NCBI GenBank assembly: GCA_016177555.1 | Contig: JACOVB010000375.1 | Location: 1 to 5,811, forward strand | Source: Candidatus Rokuibacteriota bacterium | GTDB lineage: Bacteria; Methylomirabilota; Methylomirabilia; Rokubacteriales; CSP1-6 | Direction: 5' to 3' | DNA: 5,811 nt | Part shown: positions 1 to 5,811 of the stretch, one piece after another | How the letters are laid out: every line of letters begins with the position of its first letter | Position numbering within the stretch: position 1 is the stretch's first letter | Made by a program: the position numbers and the translations under genes | The notes under the pieces: model-generated | Database searches by the model: none | The model's input: the letters and a program-made list of their open reading frames with translations, nothing else | Told to the model about the DNA's origin: nothing

Positions 1-2
1 CG

Positions 3-1223
3 GTGATCGGCTCGGCACTGTTCGGCACCATCTCCGGCTCCACCGTGGCCAATGTCTATGCCACGGGGTCCTTCACCATCCCGCTCATGAAGCGCGGCGG
101 CTACTCGGCGAAGAGCGCGGCGGCCATCGAGGCCATCGCGGGCACCGGGGGGCAGATCATGCCGCCCGTCATGGGGGCCGGCGTCTTCATCATGTCGGAG
201 GTCACCGGCATCTCGTACTTCGACATCCTCAAGGCCGCCGCCATCCCCGCCATCCTCTACTACGTGGGCCTCTTCGCCATGGTGCATTTCCTTGCCCTCC
301 GCTTCGGGATGCGCCCGGTGCCGCGCGCCGAGCTGCCGTCCTGGCGGCCGGTGATGCGCCGGGCCTACTTCGTCATCCCCTTCGGGCTGATCGTGTACCT
401 GCTGGCCCAGGGGTACTCGCCGACGGGGGCGGCCTTCTACACCATCGTCGTCACCTTCGCGCTGTCCTTTCTCGACCGGAAGACGTGGATGACGCCCACG
501 AAGTGCCGGGAGGCGCTGGTGGAGGCGGCCTTCAGCGCGGGCACCATCGCCGTGGCGCTGGCGGGGTCGGGGATGATCGTGGGGGTGCTCACGCGGACCG
601 GGGCGGCGCTCGCCTTCGGCGGCGTGGTCGTGCAGGCCGCGCAGGGCATCCTCATCGTCGCCATGATCCTGATCTTCATCGTGGTCTCCATCCTCGGCAC
701 GGGCATCCCGACGACGGCCGCCTACGTGATCGCGGTGACCGTGGGCGCCGCCGCCATGGGTAACCTGGGCGTGGAGATGCTGGCGGCGCATCTCTTCGTC
801 TTCTACTACGCGGTGCTCTCGGATCTCACGCCGCCCGATGCCGTGACCGCGTTCGCGGCGGCGAACATCGCCGGCTCGGACATGTTCGGCACGGGCATCG
901 AGGCCTTCCGCCTCGGTGTCGCGGGGGTCCTGGTGCCCTTCGCGTTCGTCTACCACCCGGAGCTGCTGCTCAAGGGCGAGTGGTCGCAGGTGCTCCTCAT
1001 GTCCGGGTTCGCCGCGGTCTCGGCGGTGGCGCTCGCCTCCGTGGTCGTGGGACACGCGTGGGGGCCGGTGTCGGGCTGGCTGCGCTGGCTCTGCCTCGTG
1101 GCGGCGTCGCTCATGGTGGTGCGGACGCTCGCGCTGCAGGTCGTGGGGCTCGCGCTCTACGGGGCCATCGTCGGCTACGGGGCGTGGCGCCGGAGCGTGC
1201 CGGCCCCCGTCACGGCCCGCTGA
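3..1223 (+). CDS. TRAP transporter fused permease, C-terminal part (5' end outside window)
   Basis: Integral inner-membrane permease of a TRAP (tripartite ATP-independent periplasmic) transporter, the fused small-plus-large subunit type usually paired with a TAXI-type binding protein. It uses an ion gradient to import organic acids or similar solutes; the substrate cannot be read from this part. The first visible residues (IGSALFGTISGSTVANVYAT) are DctM-type permease core, so GTG at 3 is an internal valine and the gene starts upstream. The visible 406 residues include the conserved stretch SGSTVANV (about 11-18), the GTGGQIMPPVMGAG loop (47-60), a second GTGIPTTAAYV loop (232-242) and SDLTPPDAV (273-281). 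These two GxGxP-like re-entrant hairpins are typical of the large subunit. Hydrophobic segments lie near 80-99, 121-136, 142-157, 215-232, 301-318, 332-350 and 360-395. Fused family members are about 650-700 residues, so around 250-300 are missing. It ends TGA and overlaps the convergent Nudix gene by 14 nt. Family assignment is secure; substrate is unknown. Confidence 0.93.
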   Translation: MIGSALFGTISGSTVANVYATGSFTIPLMKRGGYSAKSAAAIEAIAGTGGQIMPPVMGAGVFIMSEVTGISYFDILKAAAIPAILYYVGLFAMVHFLALRFGMRPVPRAELPSWRPVMRRAYFVIPFGLIVYLLAQGYSPTGAAFYTIVVTFALSFLDRKTWMTPTKCREALVEAAFSAGTIAVALAGSGMIVGVLTRTGAALAFGGVVVQAAQGILIVAMILIFIVVSILGTGIPTTAAYVIAVTVGAAAMGNLGVEMLAAHLFVFYYAVLSDLTPPDAVTAFAAANIAGSDMFGTGIEAFRLGVAGVLVPFAFVYHPELLLKGEWSQVLLMSGFAAVSAVALASVVVGHAWGPVSGWLRWLCLVAASLMVVRTLALQVVGLALYGAIVGYGAWRRSVPAPVTAR

Positions 1224-1638
1224 GGCGGGAGATCAAGGCCGCATCCGCGGCCGGGAAGTCATAGCGCGAGAGATCCGCCGCCGTGACCCAGGCCATCTCC
1301 TGTCCCTCCAGCGCCCGTGGCTCGCCCTTGATCGCGCAGCGGAAGAAGACGAGCCTCACACGCTTGTCCGGGTAGGCCCACTCGACGGTGTCGATCCGTT
1401 CCCGGACCATCACCTCGGCGTCGAGCTCCTCGCGGATCTCCCGCCGCAGCGCCTCCTCCAGACTCTCTCCGGGGTGGGGCTTGCCGCCGGGGAACTCCCA
1501 GAGGCCCGCCAGGTGCGAGCCTTCGGGACGGCGGGTGATGAGGATCTTCCCGCCGCGCTCGATGACGGCCGCGACCACGTCGATCGGGGTCAGGTCTTGC
1601 ATTACGACAAGATGTTGGATTGCAAGACCTGACCCCAT
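1210..1638 (-). CDS. mutT: MutT-type Nudix hydrolase (probable 8-oxo-dGTP diphosphatase)
   Basis: Cytosolic Nudix pyrophosphohydrolase that probably cleaves oxidised dNTPs such as 8-oxo-dGTP to the monophosphate, keeping them out of DNA. The Nudix box is clear at residues 52-74 (numbered from ATG 1638): G52, E58, R66-E67, E70-E71. The usual glycine near its end is Asp73, a common variant. Other MutT-like marks are ITRRPEGSHLAGLWEFPGGK (34-53), the EWAYPDKRVRLVFF strand (86-99), a Trp at 117 and DFPAAD (127-132), matching the FPPAN region of E. coli MutT. From ATG 1638 it is 142 aa; from ATG 1602 it is 130 aa, close to the 129 aa of E. coli MutT. Neither start has a good Shine-Dalgarno. ATG 1638 overlaps the SDR stop (TAATG), suggesting translational coupling, while homology favours 1602. 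Codons 1-18 lie in or next to a palindromic repeat (1586-1636). It is last in a minus-strand unit after mutY and the SDR. CTP or another NTP could be the true substrate. Confidence 0.9.
   Translation of the reverse strand: MGSGLAIQHLVVMQDLTPIDVVAAVIERGGKILITRRPEGSHLAGLWEFPGGKPHPGESLEEALRREIREELDAEVMVRERIDTVEWAYPDKRVRLVFFRCAIKGEPRALEGQEMAWVTAADLSRYDFPAADAALISRLSGP
1586..1636. repeat. 51-nt near-perfect palindrome, REP-like hairpin
   Basis: The arms 1586-1601 (GGGGTCAGGTCTTGCA) and 1621-1636 (TGCAAGACCTGACCCC) are a perfect 16-bp inverted repeat. The 19-nt centre continues the same symmetry: 1603-1619 pairs, 1605-1609 pairs with 1613-1617 (one G-T wobble), and a 3-nt AGA loop sits at 1610-1612. 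Only 1602/1620 and 1604/1618 mismatch. Symmetry this long is not expected by chance, and its moderate GC contrasts with the surrounding DNA. From memory, without a search, the motif resembles dispersed palindromes seen near many genes in uncultivated high-GC bacteria, of the REP kind moved by RAYT (Y1 transposase) enzymes. No transposase is in the window. It starts one base past the SDR stop codon and encodes the N-terminus of the Nudix gene. As RNA it would fold strongly in the SDR-Nudix transcript. It has no U-tract, so a classical terminator is unlikely. Confidence 0.85.
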
Positions 1639-2384
1639 TAAGAGGCGGTCCAGCCTCCGTCCACGGGGAGGATCGCGCCCGTCACGTAGCGGGAGGCGTC
1701 GGAGGCGAGGTAGAGGCAGGCTGCGGCGATGTCGCCTACGTGGCCGGCCCGACCGATAGGGATGCGGTGCTTGAGCAGGTGGCGGCGGAACTCCGGCACG
1801 CTCTGGCCCATGGGGGTGTCAATGGTGCCGGGGGCCACGACGTTGACGCGGATCTCGTCCTGGACCAGCTCCACAGCGGCGGCCCGCGCGAGAAGGTGCA
1901 GGCCGCCCTTGGAGGCCACGTAGGGGGAGAAGTCCGGTGCCGCGACCATGCCGAGCGCCGAGCCCAGGTGAATGATGCTGCCTCCCCCACGCCGGCGCAT
2001 CGCGGGGACGACGGCCTTGGTGAGCACGAAGGCGCCAACCAGGTTGATCCTGAGCACCTCGGCGAAATCGGCGGCGCTGATCTCGGTGAGCGGGGCGCGC
2101 AGGCGGACCGCGGCGCTGTTCACCAGCACGTCCACGCCGCTGTACTCCCCCTGCGCCGTCTCGACGAGCCGCGCCACGTCGGCCTCACTGGCCACGTCCC
2201 CTGCCACCGCCGTGGCCGTGCCGCCAGCCTTGACGATGGCGTCCACCGTGTGCTCCAGGGGCTCAACTCGGCGGCCGAAGACCACGACACGCGCGCCCTC
2301 CGCGGCGAACAGCTCGGCCGTCGCGCGGCCGATGCCCGAGCCGCCGCCCGCCACCAGCGCCACCTTGCGATCAAGCGAGCCCAT
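1638..2384 (-). CDS. SDR family NAD(P)-dependent oxidoreductase
   Basis: Classical short-chain dehydrogenase/reductase of 248 aa, the usual family length, interconverting a hydroxyl and a carbonyl group on an unidentified substrate. The Rossmann nucleotide motif is AGGGSGIG (12-19), with Ala in place of the common Thr. Asp63-Val64 follows beta-3, the NNAG motif is NSAA (89-92), and the active-site tetrad is Asn114, Ser142, Tyr155 and Lys159 (YVASK). PG at 185-186 and the C-terminal VDGGW complete the fold. Beta-2 ends GRR (37-39) with no acidic residue, which favours NADP(H) over NAD(H); this is inference. The ATG start is supported by the N-terminus MGSLDRKVALVAGG and by a GGGAG Shine-Dalgarno at 2394-2390. 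The first 14 nt overlap the end of mutY, and the TAA stop overlaps the first Nudix ATG. It is probably the middle cistron of a mutY-SDR-mutT unit. Motifs resemble FabG-like and glucose/3-oxoacyl dehydrogenases, but substrate cannot be assigned, and a link to DNA repair is not evident. Confidence 0.93.
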   Translation of the reverse strand: MGSLDRKVALVAGGGSGIGRATAELFAAEGARVVVFGRRVEPLEHTVDAIVKAGGTATAVAGDVASEADVARLVETAQGEYSGVDVLVNSAAVRLRAPLTEISAADFAEVLRINLVGAFVLTKAVVPAMRRRGGGSIIHLGSALGMVAAPDFSPYVASKGGLHLLARAAAVELVQDEIRVNVVAPGTIDTPMGQSVPEFRRHLLKHRIPIGRAGHVGDIAAACLYLASDASRYVTGAILPVDGGWTAS

Positions 2385-3081
2385 GCTGTCTCCCGTTGCG
2401 CGCGCCGCCCAGCGGATAGCTCGCGCAGAATGTCTTCATCGTGCAGCGCGGGCACCGGGGCGCTCGCGGGGTGCACCAGGTGGCCCCGAAGTCCATCAGG
2501 GCCTGGTTCCAGTCGTACGCCTTGCCTGCCGGGAGGAGCGCCTCGGACAGCGTCCACATCTGGCGATCTCCCCGAAGCCGACCGAGCCGGCGCGACCCGA
2601 GAAAGACGCGCCCCAGGACGCGCCTCACGTTGGTGTCCACGATGGCCGCGTCCCTGCCGAAGGCGAAGGAGAGGATGGCGCCTGCCGTGTAGCGGCCGAT
2701 GCCGCGCATGGCCCGGAGGGCGTTGCCATCGTCGGGCAGTCTTCCGCCGTAGCGGGCGAGGGTCTCCCGGGCGATGCCCTGGAGGTGGCGGGGGCGGATG
2801 TTGTAGCCGAGGGGGTACCAGGTCCGCCTCACCGCCGCGGGGCGCGCCCGTGCCAGGCGGGCGAGCGTCGGATAGCGCCGGAGGAACTCGCGGTACTTCG
2901 GGATCACGCGCTCCACCTGCGTCTGCTGGAGCATGATCTCCGAGACGAGGATGTGGTAGGGATCGTCGGTGTTCCGCCACGGCAGGTCACGGCGGTGCTG
3001 GCGGTACCAGCCGAGCAGCCGGCGCTGGAAGCTCTTGCGAACCGTCACGTCTGGAAGCGGCAGGTGGCGCACGCCGGTCAT
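2371..3081 (-). CDS. mutY: MutY-type A/G-specific adenine DNA glycosylase, short form without C-terminal domain
   Basis: HhH-GPD base-excision repair glycosylase with a 4Fe-4S cluster, expected to remove adenine mispaired with 8-oxoG or G. Numbered from ATG 3081 it has 236 aa. SEIMLQQTQV (47-56) holds catalytic Glu48 (E. coli Glu37). LGY (91-93) keeps the mismatch-probing Tyr93 (Tyr82). The helix-hairpin-helix reads MRGIGRYTAGAI (125-136), and VDTNV (148-152) holds catalytic Asp149 (Asp138). The cluster ligands are Cys203, 210, 213 and 219 (C-x6-C-x2-C-x5-C). Tyr131 stands where bifunctional EndoIII has Lys, which supports a monofunctional MutY or MIG-like enzyme; Tyr also occurs there in human and Geobacillus MutY. 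The protein stops about ten residues after the expected cluster end, so the roughly 120-residue MutT-like 8-oxoG-recognition domain of 350-aa MutY is absent. The frame stays open upstream to 4020, but that part is antisense to ygfZ. No clear Shine-Dalgarno is seen. It is first gene of the minus-strand unit. A thymine-DNA glycosylase role is the main alternative. Confidence 0.9.
   Translation of the reverse strand: MTGVRHLPLPDVTVRKSFQRRLLGWYRQHRRDLPWRNTDDPYHILVSEIMLQQTQVERVIPKYREFLRRYPTLARLARARPAAVRRTWYPLGYNIRPRHLQGIARETLARYGGRLPDDGNALRAMRGIGRYTAGAILSFAFGRDAAIVDTNVRRVLGRVFLGSRRLGRLRGDRQMWTLSEALLPAGKAYDWNQALMDFGATWCTPRAPRCPRCTMKTFCASYPLGGARNGRQHGLA
2390..2394 (-). promoter_or_regulatory. Shine-Dalgarno for the SDR gene
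   Basis: On the minus strand GGGAG lies five bases before ATG 2384, inside the last codons of mutY. It is the clearest ribosome-binding site in the window and fixes the SDR start. It implies the SDR is translated from the mutY transcript with its own initiation as well as by coupling. Confidence 0.6.
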
Positions 3082-3109
3082 TGTGACCGACTGGCGCAGG
3101 GCTCGCAAG

Positions 3110-3138
3110 TTGACATCCCTCGACGTCGCGTCAAGAAT
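3110..3138 (+). promoter_or_regulatory. Candidate sigma70-type promoter for ygfZ in the divergent intergenic region
   Basis: In the 63-bp gap between mutY and ygfZ there is a perfect TTGACA at 3110-3115. After a 17-bp spacer comes AAGAAT at 3133-3138, matching TATAAT in four of six bases. Transcription would begin near 3145, which is the A of the first ygfZ ATG, so the message would be leaderless or start at a later ATG. The spacer holds the palindrome CGACGTCG (3121-3128), and TTGAC/GTCAA form short inverted arms at 3110-3114 and 3130-3134, a possible operator. A convincing -10 for mutY on the other strand was not found. Confidence 0.45.
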
Positions 3139-3144
3139 GAAGCC

Positions 3145-4215
3145 ATGCCGAGTCAGATGGCCCTGACGGCGCTCCATCTCGGTCAGGGCGCCGTGATGGA
3201 CGAGACCTGTGGCTGGCTCTTGCCTGCCCATTACGGCGACCCGGCGGCCGAGCACCGCGCCGTGCGCGAAGGCGTTGGCCTCGCCGACCGCTCGCTCGTC
3301 GGCAAGGCCGTGGTCACGGGACGGGATCGCGCGGCGTTCCTCCACGGGATGGTCACCAACGACATCAAGGGGCTCCAGCCTGGGCAGGGGTGCCCCGCGG
3401 CCTTCCTCGACGCCCACGGCAAGGTCGTGTCGCTGCTCTCCGTGTACGCCCTCGAGGACCGGCTCCTGATCGAGCTGCCGCCGGGGAGCACCGAGAAGGT
3501 GCTCCAGGTCATCGATCACTTCCTCATCTCGGAGAAGGCGTACTTCGAGGCCGCCGACGAGGCCTTCATCGTGCTCTCCATTCAGGGCCCCCGGTCTCCG
3601 GCCTTGATTGAGCGTCTCGCGGGCCGGGCGCTGGACCTGGCCCCGTATGCGCATGTCGAGGTGAACATGGCCGGGGCGCCGGTGCGGGTGATCCGGCGGG
3701 CCGAGCTCGGCGGCGCGGGCTTCCAGTGCTGGGTGGCACCGGAGCACGGCGAGGCGCTCTGGCGGGCGCTCCGCGAGGGGGGAGCCCGACCCGTGGGCGT
3801 CGGGGCCTGGGAGGTTCTCCGTGTCGAGGGGGGAGTGCCGCTGTACGGCCACGACGTGGACGAGACGGTGATCCTGCCCGAGACGCGGCTCGAGGCGCTC
3901 GTGAGCTATACCAAGGGCTGCTATATCGGCCAGGAGGTCGTGGCGCGGGTGAAGTACCGCGGTCACGTGAACCGCGCGCTCGGGGGCCTGGTCCTCGAGG
4001 GTGCGAGGGTGCCGAGGCACGGCGCCACGCTACACGCCGAAGGAAAGGAGATCGGCCGGGTTACCTCCGCGGTGCGCTCGCTCTCGCTGGGGGTGCCGGT
4101 CGCGCTGGCCTACGTCCGCCGCGAGCACCTCGAGCCGGGGACGGCTGTGTCGATCCATGACGGGGACGCGCAGCTCCCCGCCCGCGTTGCCGCGCTCCCG
4201 TTCGTCCAACCGTAG
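3145..4215 (+). CDS. ygfZ: YgfZ/GcvT-like folate-binding protein
   Basis: Tetrahydrofolate-binding protein of the COG0354 YgfZ family, which in E. coli supports assembly or maintenance of certain iron-sulphur enzymes such as MiaB. It is related in fold to the glycine-cleavage T protein but is not expected to cleave glycine. The family signature K-G-C-Y-x-G-Q-E is exact at residues 257-264 (numbered from ATG 3145), followed by [13 protein letters not shown]. Other family regions are [13 protein letters not shown] (65-77), [10 protein letters not shown] (87-96), LSIQGPRSP (144-152), and [22 protein letters not shown] (225-246), leading into the C-terminal beta-barrel. Length is 356 aa, close to family size. 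Start choice is uncertain: ATG 3145, 3157 and 3196 are in frame, none with a strong Shine-Dalgarno. Homology ([19 protein letters not shown] after a short N-terminus) favours 3145 or 3157. The frame stays open back to 1972, but that extension is antisense to real genes. The next gene begins 13 nt after the TAG stop, so they are probably co-transcribed. Confidence 0.9.
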   Translation: MPSQMALTALHLGQGAVMDETCGWLLPAHYGDPAAEHRAVREGVGLADRSLVGKAVVTGRDRAAFLHGMVTNDIKGLQPGQGCPAAFLDAHGKVVSLLSVYALEDRLLIELPPGSTEKVLQVIDHFLISEKAYFEAADEAFIVLSIQGPRSPALIERLAGRALDLAPYAHVEVNMAGAPVRVIRRAELGGAGFQCWVAPEHGEALWRALREGGARPVGVGAWEVLRVEGGVPLYGHDVDETVILPETRLEALVSYTKGCYIGQEVVARVKYRGHVNRALGGLVLEGARVPRHGATLHAEGKEIGRVTSAVRSLSLGVPVALAYVRREHLEPGTAVSIHDGDAQLPARVAALPFVQP

Positions 4216-4228
4216 CGGCTCCCCCTCC

Positions 4229-5811
4229 GTGACCGAGCACACCAATCGGCTGAGCCGCGAGACCAGCCCCTATCTCCTCCAGCACGCGCACAACCCGGTG
4301 GACTGGTACCCGTGGGGCCCCGAGGCCGTGGAGCGGGCGCGGCGGGAGGACAAGGCCATCCTGCTCTCCGTGGGCTACTCGGCCTGTCACTGGTGTCACG
4401 TGATGGAGCGCGAGTCCTTCGAGGACGAGCCGATCGCCGGGCTCATGAACGAGCTCTTCGTCAACATCAAGGTGGACCGCGAGGAGCGGCCGGACGTGGA
4501 CCAGATCTACATGCAGGCGGTGCAGTCCATGACCGGTCACGGCGGCTGGCCGATGACGGTGTTCCTCACTCCCGACGGGTTGCCCTTCTATGGCGGAACC
4601 TACTTCCCGCCGGAGGACCGTCACGGCATGCCCGCCTTCCCGCGGGTGCTCCAGGGCGTGGCCGAGGCGTACCGCTCGCGCCGGGGCGAGGTGGTGGCGG
4701 CCGGGCAGCAGCTCCTCGAGCAGATGCGCCAGGGGGAGCGGCTGCGCCAGTCGGCGAGCCTCCTCACCGACGAGATCCTCCTGGCGGCCTACCAGGGGGT
4801 GTCCCGCGACTTCGACGAGCGAGCCGGCGGGCTCGGCCAGGCGCCGAAGTTCCCCCAGCCCATGATCTGGGAGTTCATGCTGCGCTTCTGGCGGCGGACG
4901 GGGAACCCGCGCGTCCTGGACATGGTCAGGCGCACGCTGACCGGCATGGCCCGCGGCGGTATGTACGATCAGCTCGGCGGCGGTTTCCATCGCTACTCGG
5001 TGGACGCCCGCTGGCTCGTGCCGCACTTCGAGAAGATGCTCTACGACAATGCCCAGCTCGCCTCGCTCTACCTGCACGGCTGGCTCGCCACGGGCGAGCC
5101 CGAGTACCGGCGCGTCACCGAGGAGACGCTCGACTATCTCCTTTGCGAGATGGCTCACCCGGCAGGCGGATTCTTCTCGGCGCAGGACGCCGACTCGGAA
5201 GGCGTGGAGGGCAAGTTCTTCGTCTGGACCCCCGAGGAGATCCGCGCGGCGCTCTCCGACTCCGAGACGGCCCGGGCGGCTCTCGCCCACTGGGGCGTGG
5301 ACGATGGGCCCAACTTCGAGGGAGACAGCATCCTCTTCGTGCCACGGGACCCCGCCGAGGTGGCCGCTGCGCTGGGGGTCGCGCCGGATCGCCTCGCTCG
5401 GCTGATCGGGCAGGCGCGGAAGACACTGTACGAGGTCAGGGAGCGGCGGGTCCACCCCGGGCTGGACGACAAGGTGCTGGCCTCCTGGAACGGGCTCACC
5501 ATGGCCGCCTTCGCCGAGGCCGGCCGCGCCTTCGGGCGCCCCGACTACCTGGCCGCCGCCGTCCGCAGCGCCGAGTTTCTCACGACGGCCATGATGGACG
5601 GCGGACGCCTGCAGCGATCGTGGAAGGATGGCGAGGCCAGGATCCGCGGTTACCTCGAGGACTACGCCATGGTGGGGTTCGGGCTCGTGACGGTGTACGA
5701 GGCCACCTTCGACCGGCGCTGGCTTGACGAATCCCGCCGGCTGGCAGAAGCCGCGCTCGCCCTCTTCTGGGACGAGGAGCGCGAGGCCTTCTTCGACACC
5801 GGGACGGACCA
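4229..5811 (+). CDS. DUF255 thioredoxin-fold protein, YyaL/SSP411 family (3' end outside window)
   Basis: Large soluble protein with an N-terminal thioredoxin-like domain (DUF255, Thioredox_DsbH) and a C-terminal alpha/alpha-toroid domain resembling N-acylglucosamine 2-epimerases. Bacterial YyaL and mammalian SPATA20/SSP411 belong here; the biochemical role is not established. The frame is open from GTG 4229 through the window end: 527 codons of an expected 670-700. The N-terminus [26 protein letters not shown] (5-30) matches the family start, supporting GTG. The thioredoxin motif is Cys53-His-Trp-Cys56 in [18 protein letters not shown]. Further conserved blocks are [13 protein letters not shown] (79-91), [15 protein letters not shown] (103-117), GGTYFPP (122-128), QAPKFPQP (204-211), [17 protein letters not shown] (243-259), [14 protein letters not shown] (265-278), [14 protein letters not shown] (320-333), [12 protein letters not shown] (412-423) and YLEDYAMVG (475-483). 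No signal peptide is visible, so it is probably cytoplasmic. It lies 13 nt after ygfZ. No Shine-Dalgarno is obvious, which suggests coupling to ygfZ translation. Confidence 0.93.
   Translation, partial: MTEHTNRLSRETSPYLLQHAHNPVDWYPWGPEAVERARREDKAILLSVGYSACHWCHVMERESFEDEPIAGLMNELFVNIKVDREERPDVDQIYMQAVQSMTGHGGWPMTVFLTPDGLPFYGGTYFPPEDRHGMPAFPRVLQGVAEAYRSRRGEVVAAGQQLLEQMRQGERLRQSASLLTDEILLAAYQGVSRDFDERAGGLGQAPKFPQPMIWEFMLRFWRRTGNPRVLDMVRRTLTGMARGGMYDQLGGGFHRYSVDARWLVPHFEKMLYDNAQLASLYLHGWLATGEPEYRRVTEETLDYLLCEMAHPAGGFFSAQDADSEGVEGKFFVWTPEEIRAALSDSETARAALAHWGVDDGPNFEGDSILFVPRDPAEVAAALGVAPDRLARLIGQARKTLYEVRERRVHPGLDDKVLASWNGLTMAAFAEAGRAFGRPDYLAAAVRSAEFLTTAMMDGGRLQRSWKDGEARIRGYLEDYAMVGFGLVTVYEATFDRRWLDESRRLAEAALALFWDEEREAFFDTGTD

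Noticed and set aside
1586..1636. Palindrome as a rho-independent terminator
   Set aside because: The stem is strong, but neither strand has a following T-run, and on the minus strand it lies at the beginning of the Nudix coding region.
1620..2936. 438-codon plus-strand open frame beginning MQDLTP
   Set aside because: It starts in the other arm of the palindrome, so the N-terminus matches the Nudix start by symmetry. The rest is antisense to the SDR and mutY.
2120..2980. 286-codon minus-strand open frame
   Set aside because: Same strand but a different frame from mutY and the SDR, whose catalytic motifs are all in their own frames; Pro/Arg-rich shadow.
3106..3134. Minus-strand promoter for mutY with TTGACG at 3134-3129
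   Set aside because: The -35-like box is good, but no hexamer 16-18 bp further on matches TATAAT in more than two bases.
1972..3144. Upstream extension of the ygfZ frame (would give 747 aa)
   Set aside because: It runs antisense through the SDR and mutY genes with no family similarity; YgfZ homology starts after 3145.
3082..4020. Upstream extension of the mutY frame (would give 549 aa)
   Set aside because: The extra 313 residues are antisense to ygfZ and lack homology; MutY homology begins just after ATG 3081.
4061..5455. 464-codon minus-strand open frame
   Set aside because: Antisense to ygfZ and the DUF255 gene; no recognisable motif and His/Arg/Pro-rich shadow composition.
4312..5727. 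471-codon plus-strand open frame rich in Arg, Gly and Ala
   Set aside because: It is out of frame with the DUF255 gene, which shows conserved motifs throughout 4229-5811. The composition is that of a GC-rich shadow frame.

Overview
This is a high-GC window (roughly 70% by eye) of dense bacterial DNA with five recognisable protein genes plus one palindromic repeat. GC-rich third positions, a fused TRAP-family permease and the gene mix fit a soil or sediment proteobacterium or a related uncultivated lineage (Methylomirabilota/Rokubacteria type). That placement is an impression from gene content, not a phylogenetic result. Nothing here looks like a phage, plasmid or defence island.

Layout. (1) Positions 3-1223, plus strand: the C-terminal part of a fused TRAP transporter permease, cut by the window's left edge. 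(2) Positions 1210-3081, minus strand: a compact three-gene unit read from right to left. It holds a MutY-type adenine DNA glycosylase without the usual C-terminal domain (3081 to 2371), an SDR oxidoreductase (2384 to 1638) and a MutT-type Nudix hydrolase (1638 or 1602 to 1210). The glycosylase and SDR genes overlap by 14 nt, and the SDR stop overlaps the first Nudix ATG as TAATG. (3) Positions 3082-3144: a 63-bp divergent intergenic region with a good plus-strand promoter candidate. (4) Positions 3145-5811, plus strand: a YgfZ/GcvT-like folate-binding protein, then after 13 nt a large thioredoxin-fold (DUF255, YyaL/SSP411 family) protein. The latter starts at GTG 4229 and is cut by the right edge.

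How the genes fit together. The MutY-like and MutT-like genes correspond to two arms of the GO (8-oxoguanine) repair system. MutT cleans oxidised nucleotides from the pool, and MutY removes adenine mispaired with 8-oxoG. Here they appear to share a transcript, with an SDR of unknown substrate between them. YgfZ is known to support iron-sulphur enzymes, and MutY carries a 4Fe-4S cluster motif, so the divergent pair may share an oxidative-stress theme; this is inference.

The most unusual item is a 51-nt near-perfect palindrome at 1586-1636. It begins just after the SDR stop and supplies the N-terminal codons, and both candidate ATG start codons, of the Nudix gene. It looks like a REP/RAYT-type dispersed repeat that has become part of a coding sequence. 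I see no clearly new multi-gene system in the window.
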